A DNA stretch of 64,000 nucleotides from Naumovozyma dairenensis CBS 421 (Eukaryota > Ascomycota > Saccharomycetes > Saccharomycetales > Saccharomycetaceae), in NCBI RefSeq assembly GCF_000227115.2, contig NC_016481.1:595041-659040 (forward strand), read 5' to 3'. How positions within the stretch are numbered: position 1 is the stretch's first letter; every line of letters starts with the position of its first letter. The notes under the pieces are model-generated. The model saw nothing but the letters and a program-made list of their open reading frames with translations, made no database searches and had not been told where the DNA came from. A program made the position numbers and the translations under genes. Below, piece after piece: positions 1-10,602 of this stretch.

Positions 1-399
1 ACCATCTTTGAAACGTGGGTTTCTTCTGACTCGACTTTCTTCTAATAAAATTTCATCGTATCGATGACGAACATAATCTGATATAATTTCAAAAGATGGG
101 GAGTTATCTAAGGAATCACCAAAACCAGGTGTATCAATGATATTCAATTGAATCTTGACACCTTCATCATCTTCTAATTCCACTGTTTCCTCTCTCAATT
201 GTAATGGGATTTCTGTAGATGTATCTGTGGGTAACAATACCATGGTAGAAACATCAACGACTTGTTGACCACATAATGTATTTATGAAAGTAGATCTACC
301 ACAGCCAGATTGGCCAACTACCATTACTGTGAAATTGATCCCTCTTTTCAAATGTTTTCTTTTCCTCAAAGCTGAAGAGGCTTCTATAATACCGGACAT
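1..399 (-). CDS. CDC11: Septin Cdc11, N-terminal 133 residues (3' end outside window)
   Basis: Subunit of the septin filament at the bud neck; Cdc11 caps the septin octamer and recruits cytokinesis and checkpoint factors. Only the first 133 codons are present, starting at the ATG on 399 and running off the left edge in frame. The opening MSGIIEASSALRKRKHLKRG is nearly identical to the S. cerevisiae N-terminus as I know it. A P-loop-like GQSGCGRST lies near residue 29 and a switch II-like DTPGFGD near residue 90. The P-loop lacks the usual GKS lysine (R at that position), as in S. cerevisiae Cdc11, which is held not to bind GTP stably; the Cys in SGCG differs from the S. cerevisiae Ser. It is divergent from TRP3 over 444 bp. 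Confidence 0.96.
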   Translation of the reverse strand, partial: MSGIIEASSALRKRKHLKRGINFTVMVVGQSGCGRSTFINTLCGQQVVDVSTMVLLPTDTSTEIPLQLREETVELEDDEGVKIQLNIIDTPGFGDSLDNSPSFEIISDYVRHRYDEILLEESRVRRNPRFKDG

Positions 400-679
400 G
401 ATTTTAGTGATAATTCTAGTGTTCTGTTCCTTCTTGATCTCAACAGTATATTCGGAAATTTATATTATTTGTAGAGAAGTGTTACTTAAGTAAAACTTAG
501 CAAGTGGATCAAACCAATTGAAATCAGTGCAGCACTTATCAATTTTTGAAATATTTCAAATGTTTGTTTTCCTTTTCCTTTGTTGTTAGTTCTTCGAGAT
601 TTCAAAATTTTTCAACTAAGCGAGTTAGTTAGTTGATCGACATTTTTGGAAAAGAAAAAATTGACAAATATAACCTACT

Positions 680-686
680 TGACTCA
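680..686 (+). promoter_or_regulatory. Gcn4-binding site upstream of TRP3
   Basis: TGACTCA, the consensus Gcn4 site, lies 158 bp before the TRP3 ATG in the 444-bp CDC11-TRP3 spacer. TRP genes of S. cerevisiae are under general amino-acid control, so the site fits the downstream gene. A TATATAAG sequence at about 769 is a likely TATA box. The rest of the spacer holds AT-rich sequence and nothing else I recognise. Confidence 0.8.
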
Positions 687-843
687 TTCCAGACATCGAA
701 GAGCATAAAAGGAAAAAAAAGTCATTCTAAATAAAGCATCTCTCGTCGTTCTTTGAGCAAATTATATCTATATAAGCAGGTCCAAATAAAAGTTCATTTT
801 TTTCTAGAGTAATTAAAGAACACATAGAACCACACACAAAAAT

Positions 844-2349
844 ATGCCTGCCTCTACTGTCGCTGCCGCTGCCGTACCAAAGAAAAATGTCGTCTTAATT
901 GATAATTACGATTCATTCACCTGGAACGTTTATGAATACTTGTGTCAAGAAGGTGCATCAGTTACCGTTTACAGAAATGATGAAATTAGCTTACCAGAAT
1001 TGATCAAACTTGCTCCAGAGATTTTGATAATCTCCCCAGGCCCTGGTCATCCAAAGACAGATTCAGGGATTTCAAGAGATTGTATCCGTCATTTTGCTGG
1101 TAAGATCCCAGTTTTCGGTATTTGTATGGGACAACAATGTATGATTGACGTATTTGGTGGTGAAGTTACATATGCTGGTGAAATTGTTCATGGGAAAACT
1201 TCGCCCATCACTCATGATAACAAAGGTTTCTTTAAGGATGTCCCACAAGGCGTAGCAATTACGAGATACCACTCTTTGGCTGGTACTGAAGAAAGTTTAC
1301 CCGATGTCTTAGAAGTTACTGCTACTACAGAAAGCGGAGTTATAATGGGGGTTAGACATAAAGAATTCACAGTGGAAGGTGTTCAATTCCATCCTGAATC
1401 TATCTTGACTGAAGAAGGTCATTTAATGATTAAAAATATTTTGAATATTACGGGTGGTACTTGGAAGGAAAATGAAGAAAATTTGAAAAGATTAGGGAAT
1501 ATTTCCAAGAAGGAATCTATTTTGAATCAAATTTATAAGCAAAGAATGATTGATGTTGAAGAACAATCTAACATTCCTGGTTTCACGAAAAAAGATTTAG
1601 AAACCAATTTCAAATTAAATTTAGCTCCAAAAGTCCAAAATTTCTATCAAAGATTAATATCTGGTACTACCAATAATAATAAGAAAGCTGCTGTATTAGC
1701 TGAAGTGAAACGTGCCTCTCCATCTAAAGGTGATATCTTCCCTAATGCGGTTGCTGCAGAACAAGCTTTAAAATATGCGCAAGCAGGTGCTTCCGCCATT
1801 TCTGTCTTAACTGAACCTCATTGGTTTAAAGGTTCTCTTGAGGATTTAATTAATGTAAGAAAAGTCTTGGATAAAGAATATGCTCAAGATGAAACAAATA
1901 GACCATGCGTGTTGAGAAAGGAATTCATATTTAGTAAATATCAAATATTGGAAGCAAGATTAGCTGGTGCAGACACCGTATTATTAATTGTCAAGATGCT
2001 TTCACAAGAATTATTAAAAGAATTATATGATTATGCGACTATAGAAATGGGTATAGAACCATTGGTCGAAGTTAACTCAAAAGAAGAATTAGATATCGCA
2101 CTAAAGATAAATGCTAGAGTTATTGGTGTTAATAACAGAGACTTACATTCATTTACAGTTGATTTAAATACAACAAGTAATTTAGTTGATGCTACTCCAA
2201 AGGATACTTTGCTAATTGCTTTGTCAGGTATTACTGAAAGTAAAGATGCTGATAAATATAAAGAAGAAGGCGTTCATGGGTTTTTAGTCGGAGAGGCATT
2301 AATGAGATCTGACGACGTTAAGAAGTTTATTGATGCACTTTGTGTCTAA
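844..2349 (+). CDS. TRP3: Bifunctional anthranilate synthase glutaminase / indole-3-glycerol-phosphate synthase
   Basis: Tryptophan biosynthesis. The N-terminal class I glutamine amidotransferase domain (about residues 15-205) supplies ammonia to the Trp2 anthranilate synthase. The C-terminal TIM barrel (about 240-501) converts carboxyphenylaminodeoxyribulose phosphate to indole-3-glycerol phosphate. Seen: [11 protein letters not shown] at the start, the nucleophile motif GICMGQQ (Cys near residue 94), the HPES catalytic His-Glu near 183, and barrel motifs [17 protein letters not shown] and GVNNRDL. The length of 501 is close to S. cerevisiae Trp3 (484), with the extra residues partly in an Ala-rich N-terminus. 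It is convergent with SAC1, as YKL211C is with YKL212W. A Gcn4 site upstream predicts induction on amino-acid starvation. Confidence 0.98.
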   Translation: MPASTVAAAAVPKKNVVLIDNYDSFTWNVYEYLCQEGASVTVYRNDEISLPELIKLAPEILIISPGPGHPKTDSGISRDCIRHFAGKIPVFGICMGQQCMIDVFGGEVTYAGEIVHGKTSPITHDNKGFFKDVPQGVAITRYHSLAGTEESLPDVLEVTATTESGVIMGVRHKEFTVEGVQFHPESILTEEGHLMIKNILNITGGTWKENEENLKRLGNISKKESILNQIYKQRMIDVEEQSNIPGFTKKDLETNFKLNLAPKVQNFYQRLISGTTNNNKKAAVLAEVKRASPSKGDIFPNAVAAEQALKYAQAGASAISVLTEPHWFKGSLEDLINVRKVLDKEYAQDETNRPCVLRKEFIFSKYQILEARLAGADTVLLIVKMLSQELLKELYDYATIEMGIEPLVEVNSKEELDIALKINARVIGVNNRDLHSFTVDLNTTSNLVDATPKDTLLIALSGITESKDADKYKEEGVHGFLVGEALMRSDDVKKFIDALCV

Positions 2350-2724
2350 AGAAAAGAGACGATCTCATGAAAGTAATATTATATGTATATAATAGACCCT
2401 ATAGAGAATACATAAATTTTTTTTTTGAAGTAAATCAATGTATAGATTTCGTTCACAATTAGAAGGGAATAACAATATTTCGCTTTCTAGAATAATGTTT
2501 GAATTAGCTTGTATTACATTCGAACACTAGTATCGTTTTTTTTTTTTTTACTTCGTTTATGTAATTTCAAGCAGGGTTGACATTATAATTTAATAAAAGG
2601 GAAAGAGGTAATCACGTATGGAGTTAAGATCGTTAAAAAATATAAAATTTTAGAATGTTCATATAACATTATTATTATAAAGCTTCTTTCAATTCTCCGT
2701 AGAGACAGTCAAATATATAGTAAT
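2350..2724. other. Convergent 3' spacer between TRP3 and SAC1
   Basis: 375 bp between two converging stop codons. AT-rich, with T-runs of 9-13 near 2418 and 2537 and TATATA-type efficiency elements typical of yeast 3' ends. No gene or RNA was recognised. Confidence 0.7.
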
Positions 2725-4560
2725 TTAATCTTTCTTTGGCTTAATGAAATGTTTATTTTGAATATATTTCAAACCTTTGAAGACCCGTTCTTTGTTATGA
2801 GTTTGCTTGCAAACTAAAAAACCGACATCAACTAATTTTGGCCAATTCACAAATTGAATACCGTTAGCTATCAAATATTTGAAAGATCCAGCGAAGGTAA
2901 TTAAGGAAAGGAAGAACGTAATCAAATTCTTAGAACTGAAAAAAGAGGCATCCTTAGGGACAAAGGTAGCAGAAGTTATAATAGTCAGGGAGACTAAAAT
3001 AACAATTGGAATAATTTGAATTAATACAGGTCTTCTATCAGGGAATGGAGATTTGATAGATTGAATATATGGTTTGAAATTACCCAAGAATAAATCATAG
3101 GAATCTTGTCTTGGACCATCAGTGAAATTATTTTGATAATAACGCGAAGCAGAGTTAATGAAATCATTAAATGCTCCCAACTTGGTACGTTTACCAGTTC
3201 TTGTAAAATCAGTCTTTAAGGCACCAGTACCAGAATATGAAACACTAACGGCATCAGCGTTGTCAGCCCAGAAATTTTGGAAGATGAATAATAACGATTC
3301 ATCATTTTCCCATAATTTATCCTTTTCAACGATTCCAGCGGTTTCGAACTCTTTTTGTAAAACCCAATGAGCTAACACAGATTGAACGACATTAGTTCTA
3401 TCTAAACAATCCATACAATTTGTTCTTACTGTTGATTTTTGTAAATTCACGATTTTTCTCCCGCCATCTGAATTAATTTGCATGTGGAAGAAATCATCAT
3501 TTGTCAAACCTAATTCTTGCAAACGATTAATTAATAATTTGACACGATGCCATTTCATTTTTCTACATTCATGATGGAAATCAAAATAAATGTAATGTAA
3601 TTTATCATTCCCGATTTGCTTAACAACATTTTCATAAGCATCTTTAACTGGTTTTTCATGACCCGATTGATTAACCAGATTAACTAAATAATTATCACCG
3701 TACAATTCAATCTGTTGGTTGAAATGTTTCTTTGCAGCTGCAACGGTAGAGGATTCATCTGCATTAAGAACTAAATTTGGTTTATATTGCAAATTATTAA
3801 TCTCAGCCCATTGAACAGGCACGGACCCTCTTGTTTGTAAAAAGGAATAAATATCCTTGTTATTCACCGATAATAATTGTTCCGTTTCATTGAAGTTACC
3901 CACGTTACCGTCTTGATCAATACCACGACGGAAATATCTTGTACCAGCTCTAAATCTACTGCGCCTTGTAATTAAACCGATAGTAATTGGGCTTGATTGG
4001 AAGATTGTCTCAATGAATTTAGCATAACCGTAAATGACAGGTTGAATGAACGCAGTAGCGTTTATTGATCTTAATTCGCCGGTTAAATAATGATTCCAAA
4101 AGAATCTCTCATCATACGGGGTGGGACCACTGGAATTGTTTCTTTGTAATGAATTTGTTAAATCATAAGTATAGGAAAAAAATAAAGTGGCAGTTTTCAA
4201 TTGCAATTCTAATAATTTTAAGTATTCTGATTCATCGGAATCAATATTCGAAGTAATTTTACAAGGAACAATTGAATGAGATGCAATTTTATAGATGGAA
4301 TTATTTTGAAAATTCCCAGTTTCCTCCACAGTGTTAGCAATAATAGCGTATTTATTTAATTTCAATTTCAAGAAACCTATTAAAGATGCAATATTTTTCA
4401 CAACGGCGGATGAATTACTTGCTGCAGGGAAGTGATCGACAGAAATCAATTTAGCAGATTGGTCTTGACTCGACAAGAAGACGACATTTTCTTGGTCACC
4501 ATCTATTCTTTTGAAATATAACCCTTCTGATGTTTGGGCAAACAGCATAGGACCACTCAT
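2725..4560 (-). CDS. SAC1: Phosphoinositide phosphatase Sac1
   Basis: ER/Golgi integral membrane lipid phosphatase that removes mainly the 4-phosphate from PtdIns4P, setting Golgi PI4P and linking to ergosterol and sphingolipid regulation. The Sac domain fills about residues 50-500, with the CX5R(T/S) active site CMDCLDRT near residue 387. Two hydrophobic C-terminal segments (about 520-545 and 550-572) are the ER anchor, followed by a basic tail ending KPKKD. Length 611 versus 623 in S. cerevisiae. Neighbouring TRP3 is conserved synteny (YKL211C/YKL212W). Confidence 0.98.
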   Translation of the reverse strand: MSGPMLFAQTSEGLYFKRIDGDQENVVFLSSQDQSAKLISVDHFPAASNSSAVVKNIASLIGFLKLKLNKYAIIANTVEETGNFQNNSIYKIASHSIVPCKITSNIDSDESEYLKLLELQLKTATLFFSYTYDLTNSLQRNNSSGPTPYDERFFWNHYLTGELRSINATAFIQPVIYGYAKFIETIFQSSPITIGLITRRSRFRAGTRYFRRGIDQDGNVGNFNETEQLLSVNNKDIYSFLQTRGSVPVQWAEINNLQYKPNLVLNADESSTVAAAKKHFNQQIELYGDNYLVNLVNQSGHEKPVKDAYENVVKQIGNDKLHYIYFDFHHECRKMKWHRVKLLINRLQELGLTNDDFFHMQINSDGGRKIVNLQKSTVRTNCMDCLDRTNVVQSVLAHWVLQKEFETAGIVEKDKLWENDESLLFIFQNFWADNADAVSVSYSGTGALKTDFTRTGKRTKLGAFNDFINSASRYYQNNFTDGPRQDSYDLFLGNFKPYIQSIKSPFPDRRPVLIQIIPIVILVSLTIITSATFVPKDASFFSSKNLITFFLSLITFAGSFKYLIANGIQFVNWPKLVDVGFLVCKQTHNKERVFKGLKYIQNKHFIKPKKD

Positions 4561-5046
4561 TGTTGTTTGCGGATATGGATAATCTAAATATATATACTTT
4601 TTTCTCCTATCCTATGTTGTTAAGTACTTCAGAATTTGAGCAATTGAGCTAATCTTTAGGGCTTTGAAGTTGTTAAAGTAAAAATATGTAAGCAACAGTA
4701 GAAGGATATTGAGGGTGCCTTCTAGATCTGGAGACGAACTAAAACAATGGAAGGTCCATAAGCTTAAATGGTAAATGGTGAAAGCGAAAATTTCCCTTGT
4801 TGTTTCTTTGTTTGTATTGTATACTCGTGTTGTTGTCAAATGTTACCGCGGAATAATAAACGTGTAATGCACGTCGTATATCAACGAAGCGACAGACGAC
4901 CGATGACAAATTGATTACTTATCTTTTGAATCTTATGTATTTATAGTGGCAATAATAGGTGGTGTAATATACAGAATATAAGATATATGATGAGAATGAT
5001 GAAAATAAGGAAAAACAAGTATGTAGGATATATATATATTTTCCTC
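4561..5046. other. Spacer between SAC1 promoter and RLP7 3' end
   Basis: 486 bp. It contains the SAC1 upstream region and the RLP7 terminator side. A 75-codon frame on the minus strand (4612-4839) has no recognisable similarity and overlaps the expected SAC1 promoter, so I do not call it a gene. Confidence 0.6.
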
Positions 5047-6018
5047 TTAATTTAGTTTGGCGATTAAAGAATCAATATCTACTTGAATGATTGGAGCAGT
5101 TGAGGCATTGGAGAATTGACGGATCTTTGATTCATTTTCTCTTTGTTTAATCTTTCTCAATTTATTTAATGAGCTGAAACCAGAGACTTCTCTGTTTAAT
5201 TTGAATGGCTGTAAGAAAAAATTACAAGTTTGAAAGTTTTCGCCCAAAGTTGCAATCTCATGAATAATATCTGCCATACAAATGATACCTTGTTCCCCCA
5301 ATTTATCTTCAATGATATTATTATCGTTCAAGACAATGGAGTGTGGTTCTTCATCACCTTTGGCACCGGTATAAAGTATCCTACTTCTCTTTTGGATCAA
5401 TGAACGGATAGAATTTAAAGATGGGGTACCAATTATAATATATGGAGAGATTAATTTCAAAAGTGGGAAAACATTCTTGGTCAATTTAACAAAAACACCA
5501 GTGTTAAGTTCTTCTAATCTTAACAGGGACAAAATTTTGAACACTTTATGAGGTAAATTAACGGCGGTGGGGCCCTTAACTCTAATAACGAATAATAAAG
5601 TATCCTTCCCATCATATTCAATTTTTTCCTTGATCAAATTGTCATCTTCATCTTCTTCTTCGACGGTTTGGGTTTCAGCTTCGGTTTCAGTCTCTTTATG
5701 AGGACGTTCCGTAATCTTTAAGATGAAATCTTTATCAGAAGGTAATCTATCGACATCATTTTTAGCCTTCTTAGTCTCTAATATAGACATTCTCTTAATA
5801 CGTTCCTTTTCTCTAGTAGTTGCTAGAGTGGTAGCAACAATTGTTTCTGCTCTAATGAACCTGTTTTTCTTTTGAGATTTGAGTTTCTTTTGTTTGGCTT
5901 GCTTTTCTCTGGTTAATTCTTGCTTTTCCAATCTGGTTCTATCAGCATTTCTTCTCTTACGAAGAAGAATCTCTGGCGTAGAATTTAATGGTGTTGGTTT
6001 AGTAGATGATGATGACAT
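5047..6018 (-). CDS. RLP7: Ribosome biogenesis protein Rlp7 (uL30-like)
   Basis: Nucleolar paralogue of ribosomal protein L7 that sits in pre-60S particles on ITS2 and is needed for 27S pre-rRNA processing. A long basic N-terminal helix (residues 20-90, rich in K, R and Q) precedes an acidic patch (EEEDEDD near 120) and the L7/L30 fold (about 135-270, with [14 protein letters not shown] and [18 protein letters not shown]). Length 323 versus 322 for YNL002C. PAC and RRPE motifs upstream agree with co-regulation with ribosome-assembly genes. Confidence 0.95.
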   Translation of the reverse strand: MSSSSTKPTPLNSTPEILLRKRRNADRTRLEKQELTREKQAKQKKLKSQKKNRFIRAETIVATTLATTREKERIKRMSILETKKAKNDVDRLPSDKDFILKITERPHKETETEAETQTVEEEDEDDNLIKEKIEYDGKDTLLFVIRVKGPTAVNLPHKVFKILSLLRLEELNTGVFVKLTKNVFPLLKLISPYIIIGTPSLNSIRSLIQKRSRILYTGAKGDEEPHSIVLNDNNIIEDKLGEQGIICMADIIHEIATLGENFQTCNFFLQPFKLNREVSGFSSLNKLRKIKQRENESKIRQFSNASTAPIIQVDIDSLIAKLN

Positions 6019-6198
6019 TCTATATTGTTAGATTTCTTACGGATAAAAGTACAAAGAAATCAAGTATTAAAGCCTTATAGAGACTAAACTAGTTTATCAG
6101 AGTTGTCATATTCATAATATATTAAATTTTATCTCAGTTGTATCTATAATAAACCTTACCTTACATCAGAAGTAAAAAAGAGAAATAATCTCAAGAAG

Positions 6199-6236
6199 CT
6201 CATCGCATCGCAAAAAAAAATTTTCCAAAATTTTTC
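6199..6236 (-). promoter_or_regulatory. PAC plus RRPE elements upstream of RLP7
   Basis: On the RLP7 strand, GCGATGCGATGAG (6199-6211 on the plus strand as the complement) is a PAC element. It is flanked by two AAAATTTTTC-type RRPE sequences (6216-6226 and 6227-6236). The pair lies about 180-220 bp before the RLP7 start, the usual arrangement for yeast ribosome-biogenesis (RRB) genes. The wider 6019-6542 spacer also carries a Cbf1/CDEI-like GTCACGTG near 6264-6273 and nothing else recognised. Confidence 0.75.
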
Positions 6237-6542
6237 GAAAAGGAACACTTCTAGCATTCCATTCACGTGACACTTCGGCGTCTTAGCGGACGCACAATAT
6301 AAAGTGTGACAGAGACGTAATGTAATATAGTTGAGTGAGTTACAAGGTCGATTAAACACAATTAATTGGTGGTGGGTAAAGGTAGCTTCTGTGAGCAGTT
6401 ATACTATATATCATATATCGCACAGTAGTTGTACTCAAGCTCGTTTGATATAAAAAAATATATATATTGGAAGTACTAACTAAAAAGTATCTAGCCTTCA
6501 GTTTTTTGAGTTATTTATTTTGCTAGAGCTTTTCATTGTAAG

Positions 6543-6831
6543 TTATCCACGGTATTTTAAATCTTCAAAAATATCAGAATCTGACGACTTTCCATAAGAT
6601 TTATAATCATCTGAGACAACACATGTTTCATCGGTTTCTGTGCCACTACTCTTGGAAGAAGGAACATCATAACACTCGGGATTCAATACAGAACCTTCGA
6701 ACTTGATTTCCTTCGTATCTATCCCTGTCATGTAACGCATCCTAGAAATGAAATATTGTTCATAATAATATTCCTCGTCCTCTGTAACATTCTGTACGTT
6801 ATAATAACGATAAAACTTGTCACGACCATCA
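6543..6831 (-). CDS. C-terminal part of an unrecognised acidic protein, 5' end in assembly gap
   Basis: A reading frame open from the stop at 6543 to the edge of the N run at 6831, giving at least 96 C-terminal residues on the minus strand. The frame enters from the gap (reading ...FYRYYNVQNVTEDEEYYYEQ...) rather than starting at the internal ATG on 6740. The tail is acidic and rich in Tyr, Ser and Asp (DDYKSYGKSSDSDIFEDL), with no membrane helix. No in-frame continuation with an ATG is apparent on the far side of the gap (7192 onward), so the start is probably inside it and the protein is small if the gap size is right. I do not recognise the family. RLP7 lies downstream on the same strand. 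Confidence 0.5.
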
Positions 6832-7191
6832 NNNNNNNNNNNNNNNNNNNNNNNNNNNNNNNNNNNNNNNNNNNNNNNNNNNNNNNNNNNNNNNNNNNNN
6901 NNNNNNNNNNNNNNNNNNNNNNNNNNNNNNNNNNNNNNNNNNNNNNNNNNNNNNNNNNNNNNNNNNNNNNNNNNNNNNNNNNNNNNNNNNNNNNNNNNNN
7001 NNNNNNNNNNNNNNNNNNNNNNNNNNNNNNNNNNNNNNNNNNNNNNNNNNNNNNNNNNNNNNNNNNNNNNNNNNNNNNNNNNNNNNNNNNNNNNNNNNNN
7101 NNNNNNNNNNNNNNNNNNNNNNNNNNNNNNNNNNNNNNNNNNNNNNNNNNNNNNNNNNNNNNNNNNNNNNNNNNNNNNNNNNNNNNNNNNN
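6832..7191. other. Assembly gap (360 N)
   Basis: Unsequenced run. It hides the 5' part of the minus-strand gene ending at 6543. Plus-strand frames that appear to cross it are artefacts of N translation. Confidence 0.99.
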
Positions 7192-7545
7192 ATGGCCTCT
7201 TATTGCTGGTACTTTATGATGAGAGATAAATAATAGCCAACATCAATATCTCTTCTTTTAATGATGAAACAATCTCATAAATGGAAGAAGAGATATCGTC
7301 CTCCCCTTTTTACGCGCCAGAGCGGTTTCCCCCGGGATGTCGCCTATTTTGAACTTAGTATTTCCGTTGCTAATAGAATACGATAACCTTTAAATAATGC
7401 AACAACTGATACACCAAACCATGACACGACCGAAAAAATCCATTCTTTGACAAACACCTTCATTGTGTAAGTATTAATGATTGCAGTATATTTTAATTGG
7501 TATGTTTCATTGAGATCTAGATATAGAAAATTTCAAACATATATT
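7192..7545. other. Spacer between gap and the two-helix membrane gene
   Basis: 354 bp with stops in all minus-strand frames. It includes a short GC-richer patch (GCGCCAGAGCGG and CCCCCGGGATG near 7312-7340) that could be part of the promoter of the gap-interrupted gene. No gene was recognised. Confidence 0.5.
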
Positions 7546-8483
7546 TCATACATAGTGAGTAAAGAATACTTGATTTACAAATATAATATAATTATAAAAA
7601 GATGATTTCTTACGCCGTAGCCATAGACGGACTTTATTTTTAAGATACCACCTTTGAAGAGTACAAAAATATAATATGATGGGACAGATTATCTTCAAAA
7701 TTTTGGAAGCTACGTCCAAACCTCTTCCGATGGTTTCATTACCAAATAAAACAGTGAGAGACCCACTTAGTGAAATCAGTTCTCCCAAAATGTATAGAAC
7801 TAGAACAAGAATATATATATAGACCTTTTTCATTCCGAAAAATGTCTCATATAATTCTAATTCTTTTTCTAGAAGTAAAAAAATTATGTTGACCTCCATC
7901 TCTTCACAATAATTTCTCAACGCAGCAAAAATATTTACCGAATGTGGACTTTGTTGATATTGTTCATAAGCGGAGAGATTTGTTTTAGGGAATGACTGTA
8001 CCCCCGAATCCTTTTTACTTCTGCAGCAAAGTTTATTTGTTGAAGATCATAAGACCTTTTTGTGCTAAGTGTAATATTCTTGATCGATTTGTTGATAAAT
8101 ACGGCAGTTTCCTTAGATAATTGTTTTATGCCGACCTCGAGGAATTTTTCTTCCAACGGTTGTGTCGATGAGATGGAACCAATAAGTAGAGTAAAGGGAG
8201 AAATTGCACTGTTGATTTCGCAGTAAATATTTTCATTGTCTCGGTGAGGAATAAATATCATTACCTTTTTTTCAATTACATGGACGTCAATGGGGACAAA
8301 TATTTCCGAATTATGACAGTAAGAAATTTGGTAATTTCTCTTGCTTTTCCTGGATATAAAGTCGTTCAAATTTTGATCTTTTTCTTTTATGAACCAAAGA
8401 GATTCATTTTGGTCTTTGAAGAGATGGTCTAAAACTTCTGTCCAGAAAATAGTTTTGTTTTCTTCTGGAGCAAAAAAGCTCAT
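7546..8483 (-). CDS. Unrecognised membrane protein, apparently frameshifted at a G5 run
   Basis: Two overlapping minus-strand frames look like one gene of roughly 310 codons. The first (8483 down to a stop at 7935) begins MSFFAPEENKTIFWTEVLDH and stays coding-like to about FAAEVKRIRG. The second is open from about 8046 to 7546, and its sequence remains protein-like upstream of any ATG. The best switch point is the C5 run at 8001-8005 (G5 on the coding strand), where one missing base would explain the break. The second part carries two hydrophobic segments (VYIYILVLVLYILGELI and IICPIILYFC) and a basic loop (KNKVRLWLRRKK), so a tail- or hairpin-anchored protein is likely. I do not recognise a family. 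It may be a homopolymer sequencing error or a young pseudogene. Confidence 0.5.
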
Positions 8484-10602
8484 TTCTTCTTAATATAAAC
8501 GGTTCTTTCTTTTCTTCCAATTCTATGTATATATATATATTTGTCGGAACAAAATTTGGAACAAAATAATCTGGGAGAGAGGCAAAAAGAGTGTGCTTTA
8601 TATAAACGTTACTTCCTTCGTTTTAGTTTTGTGGTCAAATAGCCGCCCAGCTTCCCTACTAAATGTCAAGCCGTTTTTCCGGGGTAAAGCCGCCTAGATA
8701 AGGGTTTTAAGATGTAAGACTAAACACTTTAGATTTATCAATGGCTGTTGTTCTATGTTGACATCCAGGCACAATAGTAACGGAGCAGTCTGGGTACCAA
8801 TTGGACTTCAGGCAATTGTCTCCTTAGTTTGTAAAATACAAAGGACATAATTCAATTACTAGACGGTATGTTCCAAGTCTAACTATCCCCTGACTAATAC
8901 CGGCGATGAACCTATTATTAAATGCATATTTCGTACTTCTTTCAGTCATGCTTCAATCATTATTCTATACAACGTTCCTAGGTACCAAGTTCAAATTCCA
9001 GCACATATATAATGTCGCTTCAGTTGGTGAGTGTGATGTCATAAACTGTAGCCGCAGTAATTAATCGTCACCATTTAGTGTTCTACTTTTATAAGTACCA
9101 ATGCTGTAAATTTTATGCCAAGGATTTTTTCAATTGGATTTATCTATTGAAAGTTCCTGATTTTTGATGGTTCAACAATCAATCGTATCATCTTCAATTG
9201 ACGCTCATGCGTTAGGTAGTACTTGTGTTGTATCAAGTGCCAGACTTAATATATGAGTACGTACATAGGTACTTTTTCCACAACCCATCGAGAATACGTT
9301 ACTGCGACTAATGCAGCACCATTCACACACTCCACCAAGATAGTAATATCTTTTGTCAACCAACAGCAATTAAGGGAAAGCCAGCCATTTTACGTAGCTA
9401 TTATCTACAAGCATTATGGAAATGATTTTAACAGTATTGTAAAAACCAAACTATTTTATATATATTTTCAATTGCTCACTTGAGTAAGCGGGGCTTTGTA
9501 AGAAACTAAAAAAGTCGCAACAATATCATTGAGGCAAGAAGGCATTTACATGAGGTAATAGACTATACGTACATACATCCTAGGAAGCACTTTACATTTA
9601 CTTTGAAACAATTAAATTTACACGTGTGCTATCTTGAAGATAGAAAGGAAAAAGGAGAAGTAGAGAGGAAAAAAAAAAAACAAGATCAGAATTGGCGTCC
9701 AAGCTCTACTAAAAACTGGACTTTATAAGACTTTCCTCATCACTTCTGAGATCTGTTGTCCCTATCTGGTTACTCATCATATTGTCTAATTTTTTTTCTC
9801 TTCTTCTTCTTCTTCTTCTTTTCTCTTTCAGTCGACGAGAAATGCTAAGCTAAAATTTATTTTTTTGCTAGATTTATTTTCTGCAATGGAAACCTACTGG
9901 ATTCCAGAGTTGAAAATTTTGTTTGTCTGGTTTCTCTTTCCTCAAGCCAATATTGGTTACCTAATTCAATGTATTCATTTTTATGTACATAAGGAATTGA
10001 AATTATTCTTTTTTTTAAAAGAGCAGTACAGAAGTTGAGAAAATAAAATTCACTTTGTGAAGTAATTTAAAAACGAAAAATCTAATCTCTTTAAATACGT
10101 TAATCTTGTGTATTTTCATTTGTGAAAATTCCTCATAGAGAGGTGTCCGGGTGTAAATCGCCTAAATTCGAAAACAACCAAAGTAGGGCATCAACACCTA
10201 TGCGAGATGCATGTCTTTATTGTTAACCAGCTCTCTTTCATTTGCCGAAGATTAGTAAATGTAATAAATGCATGCTCTCCTGTAAATATGTACTTATATT
10301 TTTATTTTTATCATTCTATAAAGTGTACAATATATTGGACAAAGAAAAAATTAATGTCGCAGCTTTACCCACTATAATTCTCAGATAGGAAAATGGGATT
10401 TTGACTTTACATGCACGTATTAGTAAGTTACGTATTAATGCCTTTTGTTTTTGATAGACCAAGTTTAAGTATAATCCTGTAGCTTAACCTATTTAATACT
10501 TTTCTATCAAACTTTTCAACACATGAAGGGTTTTTTCAACTAAGAATATATTATAACAAAAAAACATATGGAAAATTCCCAGGGACTCAATACTCATTTT
10601 AT
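8484..10602. other. 2.1-kb stretch without a recognisable gene
   Basis: Longest gene-free interval of the window, between the membrane gene (5' end) and the LST8 stop. Best plus-strand frame is 76 codons (9253-9483) without family resemblance. Visible items: a (TTC)n tract near 9800, a poly-A run at 9670, a TCTGGGT motif at 8789, and a weak C/D-snoRNA-like arrangement on the minus strand (GTGATGA at 9737-9743, CTGA at 9686-9689). In S. cerevisiae PET8, HRB1 and MRP7 lie between RLP7 and LST8; none is detectable here. Confidence 0.55.

Noticed and set aside
6756..7233. Plus-strand frames crossing the first gap
   Set aside because: They consist almost wholly of N; the real signal on this segment is the minus-strand C-terminus ending at 6543.
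8960..9010. GTTCAAATTCC resembling a tRNA B box
   Set aside because: Spacing of the motif is wrong, with no A box, anticodon stem or acceptor pairing around it.
9253..9483. 76-codon plus-strand frame in the 2.1-kb spacer
   Set aside because: Short, no homology recognised, composition not clearly coding; could be chance in 2 kb.
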